A DNA stretch of 64,000 bases from Daphnia carinata (lineage: Eukaryota > Arthropoda > Branchiopoda > Diplostraca > Daphniidae), in the NCBI RefSeq assembly GCF_022539665.2, contig NC_081331.1, positions 4,684,501 to 4,748,500 of the forward strand, read 5' to 3'. Of this stretch, positions 12,812 through 23,550 are shown piece by piece; position 1 is the stretch's first letter; every line of letters begins with the position of its first letter. A program made the translations under genes and the position numbers. A model generated the notes under the pieces. That model was given only the letters and a program-made list of their open reading frames with translations, ran no database searches and had not been told where the DNA came from.

Positions 12812-14317
12812 ATGTTGCTGTGGCAACAACCAGCTACCGTACGGTGTCAGGGGTTTGATCGCTTACCGTTGGTGTTTTTAACGATATTAGTGTTATTCAT
12901 CTACAATTTTAATAAACCTACTTTTGACCATGTAATTATCGTGAAGAAAGAGATTCATCAACTATCAAAAAATGGCCCCACGACCATTAGTGTTGCAAAA
13001 AAATTTCGTGAAGTCGGAAATGGTGCACCAATTCACAACGAATCGTCTCAGTTTAATCCCTTCAACGGTTCCGTAGTATCGAACACTAACGACGTAATGA
13101 TGGCTTATAGTCACAATAGCTTTGGCCTTGAGCTAATGGAACGACCAGTGAAATCTATATTGTTTTGGAATGAAGCTTATGGATCCAAAGACTATGGTAA
13201 TTAGTTTTTATAGAAATTTAAATTATGGATCATATGTTCATCACATTTTAGAATAGGTATAGGATTTGGTCAGCAGGGTTTCCGGCAGTTAAATTGCCCA
13301 ATCACCGAATGTTATACGACAGACAACAGATCATTTTTTGCAGCCACCGAAGAGTTTGACGCCATAGTCTTCCACCTGCGAACATTTAACATCGAAGATT
13401 TACCTCCCACGAGAAGCAAACATCAACGGTGGATTTTGTGGTCATTGGAATCGCCTCAATATAATATGCGAGACATTTACCCATTAGATGGTCTGTTTAA
13501 CTGGACAATGACTTACCGCAGAGACTCTGATGTGATTCAGCCATATGGATGGGTTCAACCCACCGGTCCCTTTAAACTTCGACCAGAATTGGAAGAAATC
13601 AATGGAGAAATGGCACTTTCCGCTACAAGAAAACCTACAACAAAAAAGACGAAACTGATAGCATGGTTTGTCTCAAATTGTCAAACTCGAAGCCTGCGTG
13701 AAAAATACGTTGATGCCCTTGCAGAGCACATCAAAGTCGACGTGTACGGAGATTGCGGTTCTCTGAGCTGTGATCGTGACAATGCAGCCAATTGTTACAG
13801 CATGCTTGAGCAAGATTATAAGTTTTACCTTTCGTTTGAGAACTCATTTTGTGACGATTACGTTACAGAGAAATTTTTTTCTATACTTCAATTGGAGGTT
13901 GTGCCAATAGTTTTTGGAGGCAGCAATTACTCTGCTATGGCTCCCCCGCATTCGTACATTAATGCTCAAGATTTTGAGACAGCTCGTCAACTAGCCGACT
14001 ATCTTAAAACGTTGGACTCCGACAATGGTATGGATACAATAAACTTTCATAGCACTTCTTCACCAAAAAATTTCATATTTGACTTTATTGATTGCAACAT
14101 AGAACTCTACAACCAATATTTTTGGTGGAAACCCCATTATCGAATCAGAAATCACATTCAAGATCTTAAATTGTCCATGTGTGGCCTATGCACCCGGTTA
14201 CACTACGATAAAGCCCTACGAATATACGACGACATGGAGAAATGGTGGGTGAGGGAAAGCCATTGCCATCTTCCACGACGTGATAATGTTTTTCATATTC
14301 CGTTTTGGACAAATTAA
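12812..14317 (+). CDS. Alpha-1,3-fucosyltransferase, GT10 family
   Basis: A Golgi type II membrane enzyme that transfers fucose from GDP-fucose in alpha-1,3 linkage to N-glycans. Two exons, 12812-13196 and 13257-14317, are separated by a 60-bp intron. The acceptor must be the second AG (13255-13256), because the AG at 13250-13251 would bring in a stop codon. Length is 481 aa. A short cytoplasmic N-terminus is followed by a membrane anchor (residues about 18-34, LPLVFLTILVLFIY), then a stem. The catalytic region has WILWSLESPQ, FNWTMTYRRDSDVIQPYG and the GT10 donor-binding motif FENSFCDDYVTEKF at about 322-335, followed by VPIVFGG. A C-terminal CGLC pair and WWVRESHC are typical of invertebrate fucosyltransferases A/C. 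I cannot separate core alpha-1,3 (FucTA) from other acceptor specificities by eye. Many arthropods have several paralogues. Confidence 0.93.
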
Positions 14318-14475
14318 AGCTATTCACCTACGAAAAATGTTTTGTTTTATTATTAGTCTTTCTCACTTGTCCTGCTTAACGGCCTGTATCTATTTTTAAT
14401 TAATAATGGAAATGAAAAGTCAGCTTGTCACTGGGGTAAATGTTTATGCAATTAGGCAATGAAGCATTGACTAGT

Positions 14476-14481
14476 AATAAA
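14476..14481 (+). promoter_or_regulatory. Probable polyadenylation signal of the fucosyltransferase gene
   Basis: A canonical AATAAA lies about 160 nt past the fucosyltransferase stop codon, a usual 3' UTR length for a compact arthropod gene. Cleavage itself cannot be seen. Confidence 0.45.
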
Positions 14482-15050
14482 CGCTCGAAAAAGAACAATG
14501 GCTAGAGGGTAGCATGCTGGTTTATTTGTCTCGTGCTGTGAAGTCTCGCACAATTTTGGGTGATGCATTAGCTTGAGTTGATTTATAATTTGTTAAGAAA
14601 AGAATTAAAGCTCAACAAGCCTGTTTGAGCTTAAGTCATGTTAATTTCAGAGTAGTGGAGTAGTCCCTAACATTTCTTTTCAGTTTCCTAGTTTCTCGAA
14701 AAAGAATTTGCCAGTCAACGCGAACCAGGTAACATTGATTATCTGACTTTGTCAAAAAGGATTAATGTTGTCATATGTAAGATATCCAATTGTGCATTTC
14801 TGTTCAGGTTTAAATTTTATTGTGCTTCTGTTAAACCAAAGCATAGAGGTTTAACAGTTGCTGTTGCTGATATCAAATCTTACACAACACCTATTTTATA
14901 TGCTGGTACGCTGATGATTTGTTAGCTATTATTTTGTACAGGTATAATACTAGTGATTATCAAATACTTTAGCTGTGCTAGTCTGCAGTTTGCTCTAACC
15001 ACCCTTCGGATTTTTCATTGTACAAAAATCTAGGTTTTAAGATTCCAAAT
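14482..15050. other. Intergenic gap / 5' UTR region of the next gene
   Basis: About 570 bp of AT-rich sequence between the fucosyltransferase 3' end and the ATG at 15051. It contains splice-acceptor-like tracts (for example CTTTTCAG near 14680), so a non-coding first exon of the downstream gene may lie here. No coding exon is supported. Confidence 0.4.
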
Positions 15051-16346
15051 ATGACCTCAACAGCCATGAAAGGCACAACAGAAATTATTTACATTTCTGA
15101 CGATGAACCAAATGATTGTGTGATAGATTCTGCTAGTTCATGTTGGAAATTAGATATTCAAGCCATAAGTAGTGATGGCAAAGGATTTCATAACTTGCAA
15201 GGTGAGGCTGATCATCAGAGAAATTTTATATCAGTGAAAACAGCTTTTTTGGACAATTTTATTGATATTTCGAATTTTATACAGAAGTTGTATCTCGAAG
15301 TAACTTGACTAATTTGGAGAGTAGCAACACAACAAAAGTGTCGTTGGACGTAAAAAAAAATCATGATGAAATATCCAGTTCGTCAAAACATCAAAGTCCA
15401 ATTAAAACTTTTAGTGTTTACATTTCTTCTACCGATGGATCGCGTCAATGGTTTGATGTTGTACCATACAAAGCTAAAGTAAAAATCGGTTCCAACAATG
15501 ATGGTAGTCAACCAAGTTCCTCGCCGAAAACCGCTTCATTACAAGTACGTCGTTTTAAATTATTCTGCGTACCCTTAGAAGCTACACCTGCTTCGCATGA
15601 CTACCTCTTTCTACGGTTTTTGAGCCTTTACGTAAATCCCTGAATTTTCTGAGACAAAAAAACATATAAATTGCGAGAAGTTATATACGTAAAGCTTCAG
15701 AAACGTCGAAAGAGTTCTCGTATGCAAGCACCTTTTCGTACGTAATACTTTCTTAGTTTTATGCCCGGTTGAATACAGGACCTTTTTACGATTATCCTAT
15801 CTAGGATATCCGTGATGACCATCAATACAGTTCCACATCTTTACCTGAAAATTCAGACAAAGAGAACGGGAAAGCACCAAGTTCCAAGAAATCGCGAAGA
15901 AAACTTGTTTCTGCAGAGGAGTGCGACATCTGCTCACCCCCGTATCACACATGCAAACAGTTTGCAAACGTTACCGGCAATTTCACACCAAGTAGGAGGA
16001 ACATCAAATTGAATAAATTTCTCGCGTTCAAGCCAGGCACTTTGAGAAAACGAAAAGACCTACAAACAGAAAGAATTGACCAGGCCAGAATGCGGAAGAT
16101 TAAAACGAAAAGAAGACCTTTCTGGCAGTGTATTTATTGTGAAAAGGTAAATTGTGATTTTTATGAGAATGTTGGAGATAGCGAGGTAAAATTTGTATTA
16201 TTATTAATAACTTCTTGCAGATATTTCAGTTGGCGGGTTATTGCGAACAACATGAAATAAATTGCCGTGAAGGAAACAGGGGTAAGCGGTCGAATGTATT
16301 GGCAAGTCAACTGAAATGTCCGAGCCATCCTCAGAAATATCTGTAA
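15051..16346 (+). CDS. Unrecognised protein with SUMO-interaction-like motif and C2HC zinc finger
   Basis: I do not recognise this family. Four exons (15051-15201, 15285-15544, 15805-16146, 16221-16346) join in phase to give 292 aa, with GT-AG introns of 83, 260 and 74 bp. Near the N-terminus, EIIYISDDEPND is a hydrophobic patch followed by acidic residues, the usual form of a SUMO-interacting motif. The middle is Ser/Thr-rich. Residues about 165-245 are strongly basic (KKSRRK, LRKRKD, RKIKTKRRP), consistent with nuclear or nucleic-acid contact. A Cys cluster, CDICSPPYHTC, precedes a classical finger spacing C-x2-C-x12-H-x3-C (CIYCEKIF...HEINC) formed across the last splice junction, then KCPSH. 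The start is the first in-frame ATG. The 3' end is uncertain: a strong donor inside the last exon (16282) and further coding-like exons at 16.3-16.8 kb suggest a longer isoform. Confidence 0.55.
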
Positions 16347-16558
16347 AAAATTGGAAGAGAATTAATGGCGCTCAAGATGTATGGCAAGTAGTCGGCGCTA
16401 ATTTTTCGCGTCTAGGGAATGTTCAAATAGTATTGTAACGAAGAGATAGTTCAGAAAGGAAAGGCAGTGTAAAACGTAGTCTAAAAAGTAGTGACACAAA
16501 GTCCAAAAATAATTTTGGATATTCCGCCTATTTGGCCACTGTTTAATTTTAATAGTGA

Positions 16559-16845
16559 AATTTTTGTGAAGATTGTTATATCCAGAAATACGTCCTCAAA
16601 GGGAATGTACATTTTTATTTTGCGGATGATTTCTGCAGAAACCAAGAAGAATTTCCAATAAACAAGTACAGTTGCCTTTTAAGTGAGTCCTTCACCTTGT
16701 TACCAGAAAAGGATTTGAAACTATTTGATCTGTGGCAACTTGCTGTATTTGCGAGTAGATCACATGTAATGAAAACTTCATGTAAGTTACCTGTCCAGTA
16801 TTTGAAAAATAATTTTTAATCCATTTTATTTTTATTATAGATTAA
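16559..16845 (+). CDS. Candidate additional 3' exon(s) of the zinc-finger gene or separate gene fragment
   Basis: One frame is open without a starting ATG from 16559 to a strong donor GTAAGT at 16782. It reads with protein-like composition (KGNVHFYFADDFC, SLLPEKD-type acidic/hydrophobic alternation, LFDLWQLAVFASRSH). Splicing to the acceptor TTTATTATAG at 16840 would end the protein at once with Tyr-stop (16841-16845). The donor at 16282 in the preceding gene is in a phase that can join AG acceptors in this stretch. An AATAAA at 16657 could instead terminate the shorter transcript. No family is recognised, and coding status is inferred from openness plus splice signals only. Confidence 0.3.
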
Positions 16846-19800
16846 ATTGTCGAATGTCTGCCTAATCCTCCTCGTTTTTTTACCAAATGGAGGAACGTAA
16901 AAACGATGATTTGAAGTAACGCTCTTTCAACGAACAGAAAATCAAAAACTCACGTACGTTTTTTTTTTTCCATTGGAAACTCGGATCAAGAACGAAGAAG
17001 AAGAACGAAGAAGTGAAAAAATGTTAATGTGAATATTGCTGGATCGCTTTGTAGACGGAAGCGCTTTTACACGGAAAGAAGTACAGGCCACCAAAGGCTG
17101 TAGTGCCCTCTGGGAAACTCATCTGGTAAACCAGTCATGTTTTTCATAGATTTAATATTTTCTCGAAATATCAGCTAATAGGAATATGCTTTCGCCATTT
17201 AAGGTAAGAACGACAGCTGTGTGCTGTACTCAGGAATACTTTAAATTTAAACTTTCTAAACTGCTTATATTTTTCGATCAGGTCTTTTGTCGAAATTTGT
17301 GTTAATTTCTTCCAAATATCATGAAGCATCAGTGGGCAGAGTCACCTCAGAGTAGTTTGGTACCGCTTCGATCGGGTCGCGTCGCGTCGTTTTTGCTGCC
17401 CCAGCTGTTACGGTTGTTTTCGGGTCTTTTCGGGTTGTTTGCGGTATGCCTATTTTTATTTATATTTATTATTATTATTTTTTTTAATTGGGAGATCGGG
17501 TTTCTAAATGGAACATGCTATGATGGCCAATCGATTTTTTAACAGGCAAGCTTATTTGTCGATTGTTAGCCTGTCTTTTTTCCTTCCATTTAGATGATGG
17601 CGCTGGGTCTTCGGGGCAATTTAAACCCGCCCCGATCATCAATTTTCTGGACAGGTCAAGCGGCACGATCACAGCCGATCGGGGCCTAGTCCCTACCACA
17701 GATGTTTAGCTCCTTGTTTTCATAAGGTTGCTCCACCCTTTATCTTAGCTTTGTCAAGGGCTTTGTTCTCGAAGTCATGATGGCCGACATTTCACCATTG
17801 ACCAATCAGATTTGCGGGAGAGGAGAGGGTAGGGTAAGCAAAAAAGCTTTGCCACACAGTTGTTATGGTATTTTTGTTTAGACATATTAGTCGATTAAGG
17901 CATTTTTAACGCGGTAAACTTGAATGTCCAATATTGAGTAGGGCTATCACGCAGCAACTTAAGAGATTTCTCCCTAACTAACATGTTACTAGGCAGCCAA
18001 GGCTAGCAAATGTCATCGGGAATGCAGATAACATTGGCAATATATTGTTTCGTTTGATTGCTGGAATTAATGAATATACTGTGATGTCAACCTAAGAAAA
18101 ACTTTCAGGTAAATACGAATACTTTATACCACTGCATTTGCACCGCAATGCATAAAGCAAGTAGAATAATGCTTTGTTTTCTTTTCTTAATTTTTGATAG
18201 GTGCAATCTGCATTGAATCTTCAAGGGTGCTTGATCTCTGAATATTTTATTGCCAGATATTCTTACAAGATAACTCTGGGAAGGTAAATCCTTGGATTTC
18301 ATGTTGCATTATGACTTTCATTTGATCTCTGTCTGAAGTTCTGTCATTAGGACTATGGTTGACATTGCAGTAATGGACCACATAAATGTCTTTTGTTTTT
18401 CTATTAATTCTGAATGTCATATCACCACACATAGAATTAATTCAGTGATTCACTGATTACTTGCCTATGTAATTACAGATGATGTGGTATATTTACCTTG
18501 GATTGGTGACTTACCTTCAACAGAATCAAAAACTTTCTTTGCCAAAAATGGCAATTATTTTCTATGTTCACAGGTTATCTAGATAAGGGCAAACAATAGC
18601 AGATACCCTCATCTTCGTTAACAATGGAAGCACAGCTGAGCTGTTGTGTTACAACTAGCATAACAGGTTTCAAAATCTACCTAGAGGTATAATGTAATAT
18701 AATAGATTAAATGCAGCAATGCAGATGATGAGAAAATGAGTTATGGTGGCAATACATTGGTTGTGATGTAGGCATTTTGTATTCTGCAAAAACATGTACA
18801 AGAAAGCAAACACTGAAAGAATATTGGAATTTTTTTTACATTGCCAACCACATTTGCCGGTTTCTTGCTGAAAATTTAATACTTCATTGTAAGGTAAATT
18901 TTCTATAGAAGTTAGAGAATTAGCCTTTTACTTTAATTAAAATTATAGGAAATTGATTGCAGATAAGAAGACCCATGGATTATCACGTTTAGAGTTACAA
19001 CATTCCGTTGCTTCTGCAAATGTATTCTGAAAGAAGAGTTAATCCGTCATGCGTTCAGGTTAAAGGGAGATCTTCGGATAGGTACAAGTGTAATTCATTT
19101 TCCTGCATGAATAAACTAAAGATGTCACGACAGGTACTGCACTTACACCCACTGCGAAAACAATTGGCCAAGTAGAAGATGGCATTGACTAGAAAACAAC
19201 AGTAGAGATGCTTACCCGTTTCTTTCAGCTATCACGGTCGTACGTTGACGCACTAAAAGTTCCAGGTATCTTTATGGAAAATTAAAGCGCACTTCGAAGT
19301 TGTTCGTTGATTAGTGTTTTTATTTCTTTATTTGTTTTGTTTTATTAGGTACTGCTGAGAGAACTGTGAAATGGAGCAAGCGGTATTACGATCTCATTTT
19401 GTTATGATGGTACACAGAGAGCCCAAAAATGTATTTTGTTTTCCTTAATTTGTGGACTCATTTCTTCATACAGGGAAACACTTCAGCGATAGTCATGGAT
19501 ACTTGACTATATAATTACATACTATTTAGTATACCCTACGCCTCCTTGCACAGGTAAGCTTAACAGACCAAAAACTTTCCCGCTTCAAAGTTTAATTAGT
19601 CACCATTTTCTCAGGTTTCCATTCTCGCATCATGATTGTTTGCGCGAATTGTTTGTCTAGATGAGGACAAACTATAGCACTTCGGCTTCAAAATGTGAAT
19701 TTGTCAAACAATCAGCATTCGATGTAGTATATTGGTCATCGCGTCATGTAGTAATTTGGCACTGGCAAAAAAAAAATCAGCAATTGACATTTGTCACAAG

Positions 19801-20120
19801 GTAATCATATTCTTGTTTTAAATTAAAGCATACAATTCCATTTTAGTATTGCATTATTTAATGCACGATCGTAGGACACGTACGCTACTATCGGCAAAGA
19901 AAAATGTGCCCTCGATGAGAAAATTGGTACTTCAACTTTTACGCAGTTGCTTATAATGATTAGTCCGCTTTGACTACTACACTTCGTCAAGAAAAAGCCC
20001 TGGGAGCGTACATTCTTCATTTTGGTGAGTTTTTTCGTTGACTTGGCTATCACCCGTATTTATCCTCTGTAAGCTCTTCCACTGCGAAACGGTTCCTGTA
20101 CTCTTCTCGGCCAGGCTAAA
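16846..20120. other. Gene-poor stretch
   Basis: About 3.3 kb of AT-rich sequence with no supportable gene on either strand. A 9-bp inverted repeat (GCCCCGATC and its complement, about 45 bp apart) lies near 17622-17685. The minus-strand open frames at 18.1-18.4 kb and 19.8-20.05 kb are short, lack domains, and are not accepted as genes. Several GT-AG-like signals are scattered, so non-coding transcripts cannot be excluded. Confidence 0.45.
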
Positions 20121-21560
20121 TTACGTCAGTTAACCTGTTGGCTACCACCCATTTTTATCCCGTTAATACGAACTTAAGGATGACGTTTAACGTTATCCTT
20201 TAATCTTGCAGTTTAACTAAGCTAGTTAACCTGTTGGCTACCACCCATTTTTTTCCCGTCAGGATCGAATTTAAGAATGACGACTAACGCTATCCTTTAG
20301 ACTTGCGGTTTAACTAAGCTAGTTAACCCGTTGGCTACCACGCATTTTTATTCCATGTCGACAGTAAGGTAATTCTAATACCCATGGTTTTTAAGTTGAA
20401 AGACCTTGCGTTAAGCATCCAATGCTAAAAATAGTAACTGTAAATAACACCGTAACATCCATAATTTTCTTTTCAATAGGAAAGGATTTTGATCATACTA
20501 TTATGGCCATTAGTTATTTTTACCTTGGCACTACACGATGTCCAGTTAAGCTTTGGACCAACTAAGCTAGTTAACCCGTTGGCTACCACCCATTTTTTTT
20601 TTATCCTGTTAGCACAAACTTAAGAATGATAGCTTAAGTTTTCTTTTAAGCCTGCAGTTTAACTAAGCTAGTTAACCCGTTGGCTACCACCCATTTTTAT
20701 GAACTTAGGACGACGTTTAACATTACTTAAGACTAAGCTAGTTAACCTGTTGGCTACCACCCATTTTTTTTATCCCGTTAGCACGAACTTAAGAATGATA
20801 ACTTAAGTTTTCTTTTAAGCCTGCAGTTTAACTAAGCTAGTTAACCTGTTGGCTACCACGCATTTTTTTCCCCATGACCATGAACTTAAGGATGGCGTTT
20901 AACGTTATCCTTTAAGCTTTCAGCTTAACTAAGCTAGTTAACCTGTTGGCTACCACCCATTTTTACCCCCTTAACACGAACTTAAGAATGACGGTTAAAG
21001 TTGTCTTTAAAGCCTGCAGTTTAACTAAGCTAGTTAACCCGTTGGCTACCACCCATTTTTTTACCTCTAGCATGACCTTAAGTATGCCGTTTAACGTTAT
21101 TCCTTAAGCTTTCAGCTTAACTAAGCTAGTTAACCTGTTGGCTACCACCCAATTTATCCCGTAAGCATGAACTTAAGGATGACGTTTAACGTTATTCCTT
21201 AAGCTTTTAGCTTAAGTAAGCTAGTTAACCTGTTGGCTACCACCCATTTTTACCCTGTTAACACGAACTTAAGAATGACGGTTAAAGTTGTCTTTTAAGC
21301 CTGCAGTTTAACTAAGCTAGTTAACCCGTTGGCTACCACCCATTTTTTATCGCTAGCTTGAACTTAAGTATGCCGTTTAACGTTATTCCTTAAGCTTTCA
21401 GCTTAACTAAGTTAGTTAACCTGTTGGCTACCACCCATTTTTATCCCGTTAGCACCAACTTAAGAATAACGGTTAAAGTTGTCTTTTAAGCCTGCAGGTT
21501 AAGTAAGCTAGTTAACCTGTTGGCTACCACGCATTTTTATCCCCTGTCGACAGCATGGTA
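20120..21560 (+). repeat. 96-bp minisatellite array
   Basis: Fourteen copies of a core reading GTTGGCTACCA begin at 20137, 20233, 20330, 20578, 20679, 20749, 20848, 20944, 21041, 21137, 21232, 21328, 21423 and 21519. The usual spacing is 95-101 bp; one copy is shortened (70 bp) and one interval is 248 bp. The most conserved part of the unit is about 38 bp (AACTAAGCTAGTTAACC, the core, then CACCCATTTTT). The rest (GAACTTAAGAATGACG and similar) varies. In the right half, units carrying AAGCCTGCAGTTT alternate with units carrying AAGCTTTCAGCTT, suggesting a 192-bp higher-order unit. No long open frame runs through it. Confidence 0.93.
20341..20553 (+). repeat. First copy of the duplicated array flank, interrupting the minisatellite
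   Basis: The unusual 248-bp interval in the array is filled with sequence that recurs after the last repeat unit. Shared blocks include GTCGACAG, a CTAAAAATAGTAA block, CTTTTCAATAGGAAAGGATTTT, and CATACTATTA followed by GGC. This is therefore a segmental copy, not random insertion. Confidence 0.75.
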
Positions 21561-21845
21561 GTTCTGATTCTCATGATTTCTCATTTTACAGGCTTTGCTT
21601 ATGAATCCAATTCTAAAAATAGTAATTGAAAATTACACTTTGAAGAGATCAACTGTGAGGATGAATCTTGTACCCAAGTTGAGTTACCCAAGCTGTATTA
21701 CTGTTTACATCAACTTCTTTTCCAAACTTGTTTCACACTTACATCCATACTTTTCTTTTCAATAGGAAAGGATTTTCATCATACTATTACGGCAGTTATC
21801 CGTTTCATTCAATTATTTTTGTATTGGCATTCCTGGATGCCAATC
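21530..21845 (+). repeat. Second copy of the duplicated array flank
   Basis: This sequence matches 20341-20553 in the same block order but is longer, with extra sequence around 21650-21740 that is absent from the first copy. The longer version may be ancestral and the internal one a shortened derivative; that direction is inference. Confidence 0.7.
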
Positions 21846-23070
21846 CACTTGTAAGGGTATAAGTGCACATCTTCAAAGAACGATTTACGCCGGTAAACTG
21901 TTTCACTTAGAACACAACTTTTCAATAAATCCCCCAAAAATTTAGTTTCCATCCCGCCCGCCTCCCACGCATTTAAAATGATTTACTACTTTACTAGAAC
22001 GGGATTGGTCGTCCTCAGCGATTCTTGATGAACATCAAAGCTGTTCAGTCACAGCTTCATAGCCAATTCAGCAATATACTGTTTTTTGCTAACTATTTTT
22101 TCTGCCAATCGCTACAGTCTGTTCCTAAAGGATAAGACTGTACATTTGTTATCCATCAACAGGCCAGCGACGATGGATCCATTAGTAAGTTCTGAGTCTA
22201 CTTTTATTTTACTTTTTTCTGTTACTAGCAGTTGACTGAGTGGACTTAACGTGTATGTGAAATCCACTCGATCTACTCGTAGAAAACAGGAACGTAGCGT
22301 AAAATAAAAGTTTTTGCTTGTTTTTTTTTTTTTTTACAGGACAAAGATAGAAAATACAAGGTATGGCCATGGACGTTTTATGCCGCATGTCCCGAGTCTT
22401 CTTAGCACCCCATTGAGTGACATACTCGATGAAGTGCCAAGTGAAGACTGTAGAGAAACTCGGAAAGGACAACTTTAAATAAGAAAAAAGCAAGGTCATT
22501 AACAGAAAAAAGAAGGTCAACGTGGGGTGTGTAGAAAACGAAATTCAAGGTTAGCAAGGGGGATGGTTGGAATTTTAGGGGTTATTCAAGGTTAGTATGG
22601 AGGTATATAGTTCTTGGAACTAGCTATTTAGTTTGGCATGAGATTAATGTCTGAATGACCTTAAATTAGTTCATGGTGGTACGCTGCTGCATGAGAAAGC
22701 CATCCGTGTGAAAGATGGAAGACAAGGGTGTTTGTCGCTGTCTGCCAAAGCCATGTGGGAATTCCACTGACAGTAAGCAATTACCACTTATAATTTTATA
22801 TTTTCTGCCAGACGGATTTTATGTTCATTTTAGATTTTTATTATTTCCTCACACAGCTGATTTTGAGAAAACACGGGCTGCACAATATCTAATACATTGA
22901 CAACGTATTCAACATTCTGAGGTTAACACTCTTTATTGAAAACAAGAACAACGAAGATATAGGATTGTGAAGGCAAAACAAAATTCGTCGTGCGTGTACT
23001 AATCAAGACTACGATCATGCAAGATACGCGTAAAACTGTTAATTCACAGGTACTTCTTCGTAGTTTTGAA
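21846..23070. other. Region with only short candidate exons
   Basis: No established gene. On the plus strand there is a minimal start (ATG GAT CCA TTA followed at once by GTAAGT, 22174-22185), an acceptor after poly-T at about 22339, and a two-exon 33-codon frame at 22715-22900. All are described as candidates only. A minus-strand frame at 22.2-22.5 kb is dominated by homopolymer and has no domain. Confidence 0.4.
22715..22900 (+). CDS. Candidate two-exon microprotein, 33 aa
   Basis: An ATG frame (MEDKGVCRCLPKPCGNSTD) runs to a good donor GTAAGC at 22773. A pyrimidine-rich acceptor (TTTCCTCACACAG) at 22856 restores phase, giving TDFEKTRAAQYLIH and a stop at 22898. The intron would be 84 bp, in line with local introns. 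Three cysteines fall in CRCLPKPC. No family is recognised. Short frames with fair splice sites arise by chance, so this is only a candidate; it could also be the 3' end of a longer gene. Confidence 0.2.
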   Translation: MEDKGVCRCLPKPCGNSTDSKQLPLIILYFLPDGFYVHFRFLLFPHTADFEKTRAAQYLIH

Positions 23071-23550
23071 CTAGACACTAGCAATTTGAGTTGAATTGGT
23101 ATCAATGTTCTGCATTGGAGCTAAATTCTATTCAAAAAACCAAAATTAACTGATTTTCTACGTTGTGATGAAAATAGATTTTAAAAAAGTATGGAAATAG
23201 ATCCGAAAATGGAGCAGAAACATCAACAATATACTTACTGGGAAAGCAAAACACGCAGCAGTGGAGCCAATGACGTTGAGGGCAAATGGAGAAATGGCAA
23301 GCCACAAAATAAGAAACGGATTGAAAATCAGGTAAAAGATGAACAAAACGATGTAGATGTAAGGGAACACGCTACGAAAGTTTATGAAACTTTTCAGGTT
23401 ATTGCGAAAACGACGGAGAGAGCAGCTCGTGATTCCAGATGGAGGTGGCCCTTCAATCTCGGTCATTGAATGTTGCACCGAACTATCAACTACGATTGTT
23501 GAAGTCGCATCAGCAAAAAAAGTGCCACTAATTGTTTCGTTACTCGCCAT
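23071..23550 (-). CDS. Small two-pass membrane protein, possibly PRA1-like
   Basis: Two minus-strand coding exons, 23550-23239 and 23127-23071, join at phase 0 across a 111-bp intron with a perfect GTAAGT donor, giving 122 aa. The start MASNETISG follows a plausible 5' UTR acceptor (TTTCTGTAG). The same frame stays open another 60 codons upstream, so an earlier start is possible; a donor (CCAGGTAATG) near 23673 argues for a 5' UTR intron. The N-terminal half is polar. RRFRNNLKSFINFRS precedes two adjacent hydrophobic helices (about 61-78 and 79-103) broken by FNPF, then a short polar tail ending QIASV. A basic R-x-x-x-N-L-x-x-F segment ahead of a hairpin helix with N-P resembles PRA1/Yip3-type proteins, but these usually have two hairpins. 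The family call is tentative. Confidence 0.4.

Noticed and set aside
17600-17700. Possible small structured RNA or tRNA
   Set aside because: Only a 9-bp inverted repeat with a long spacer is seen; no A/B boxes and no cloverleaf.
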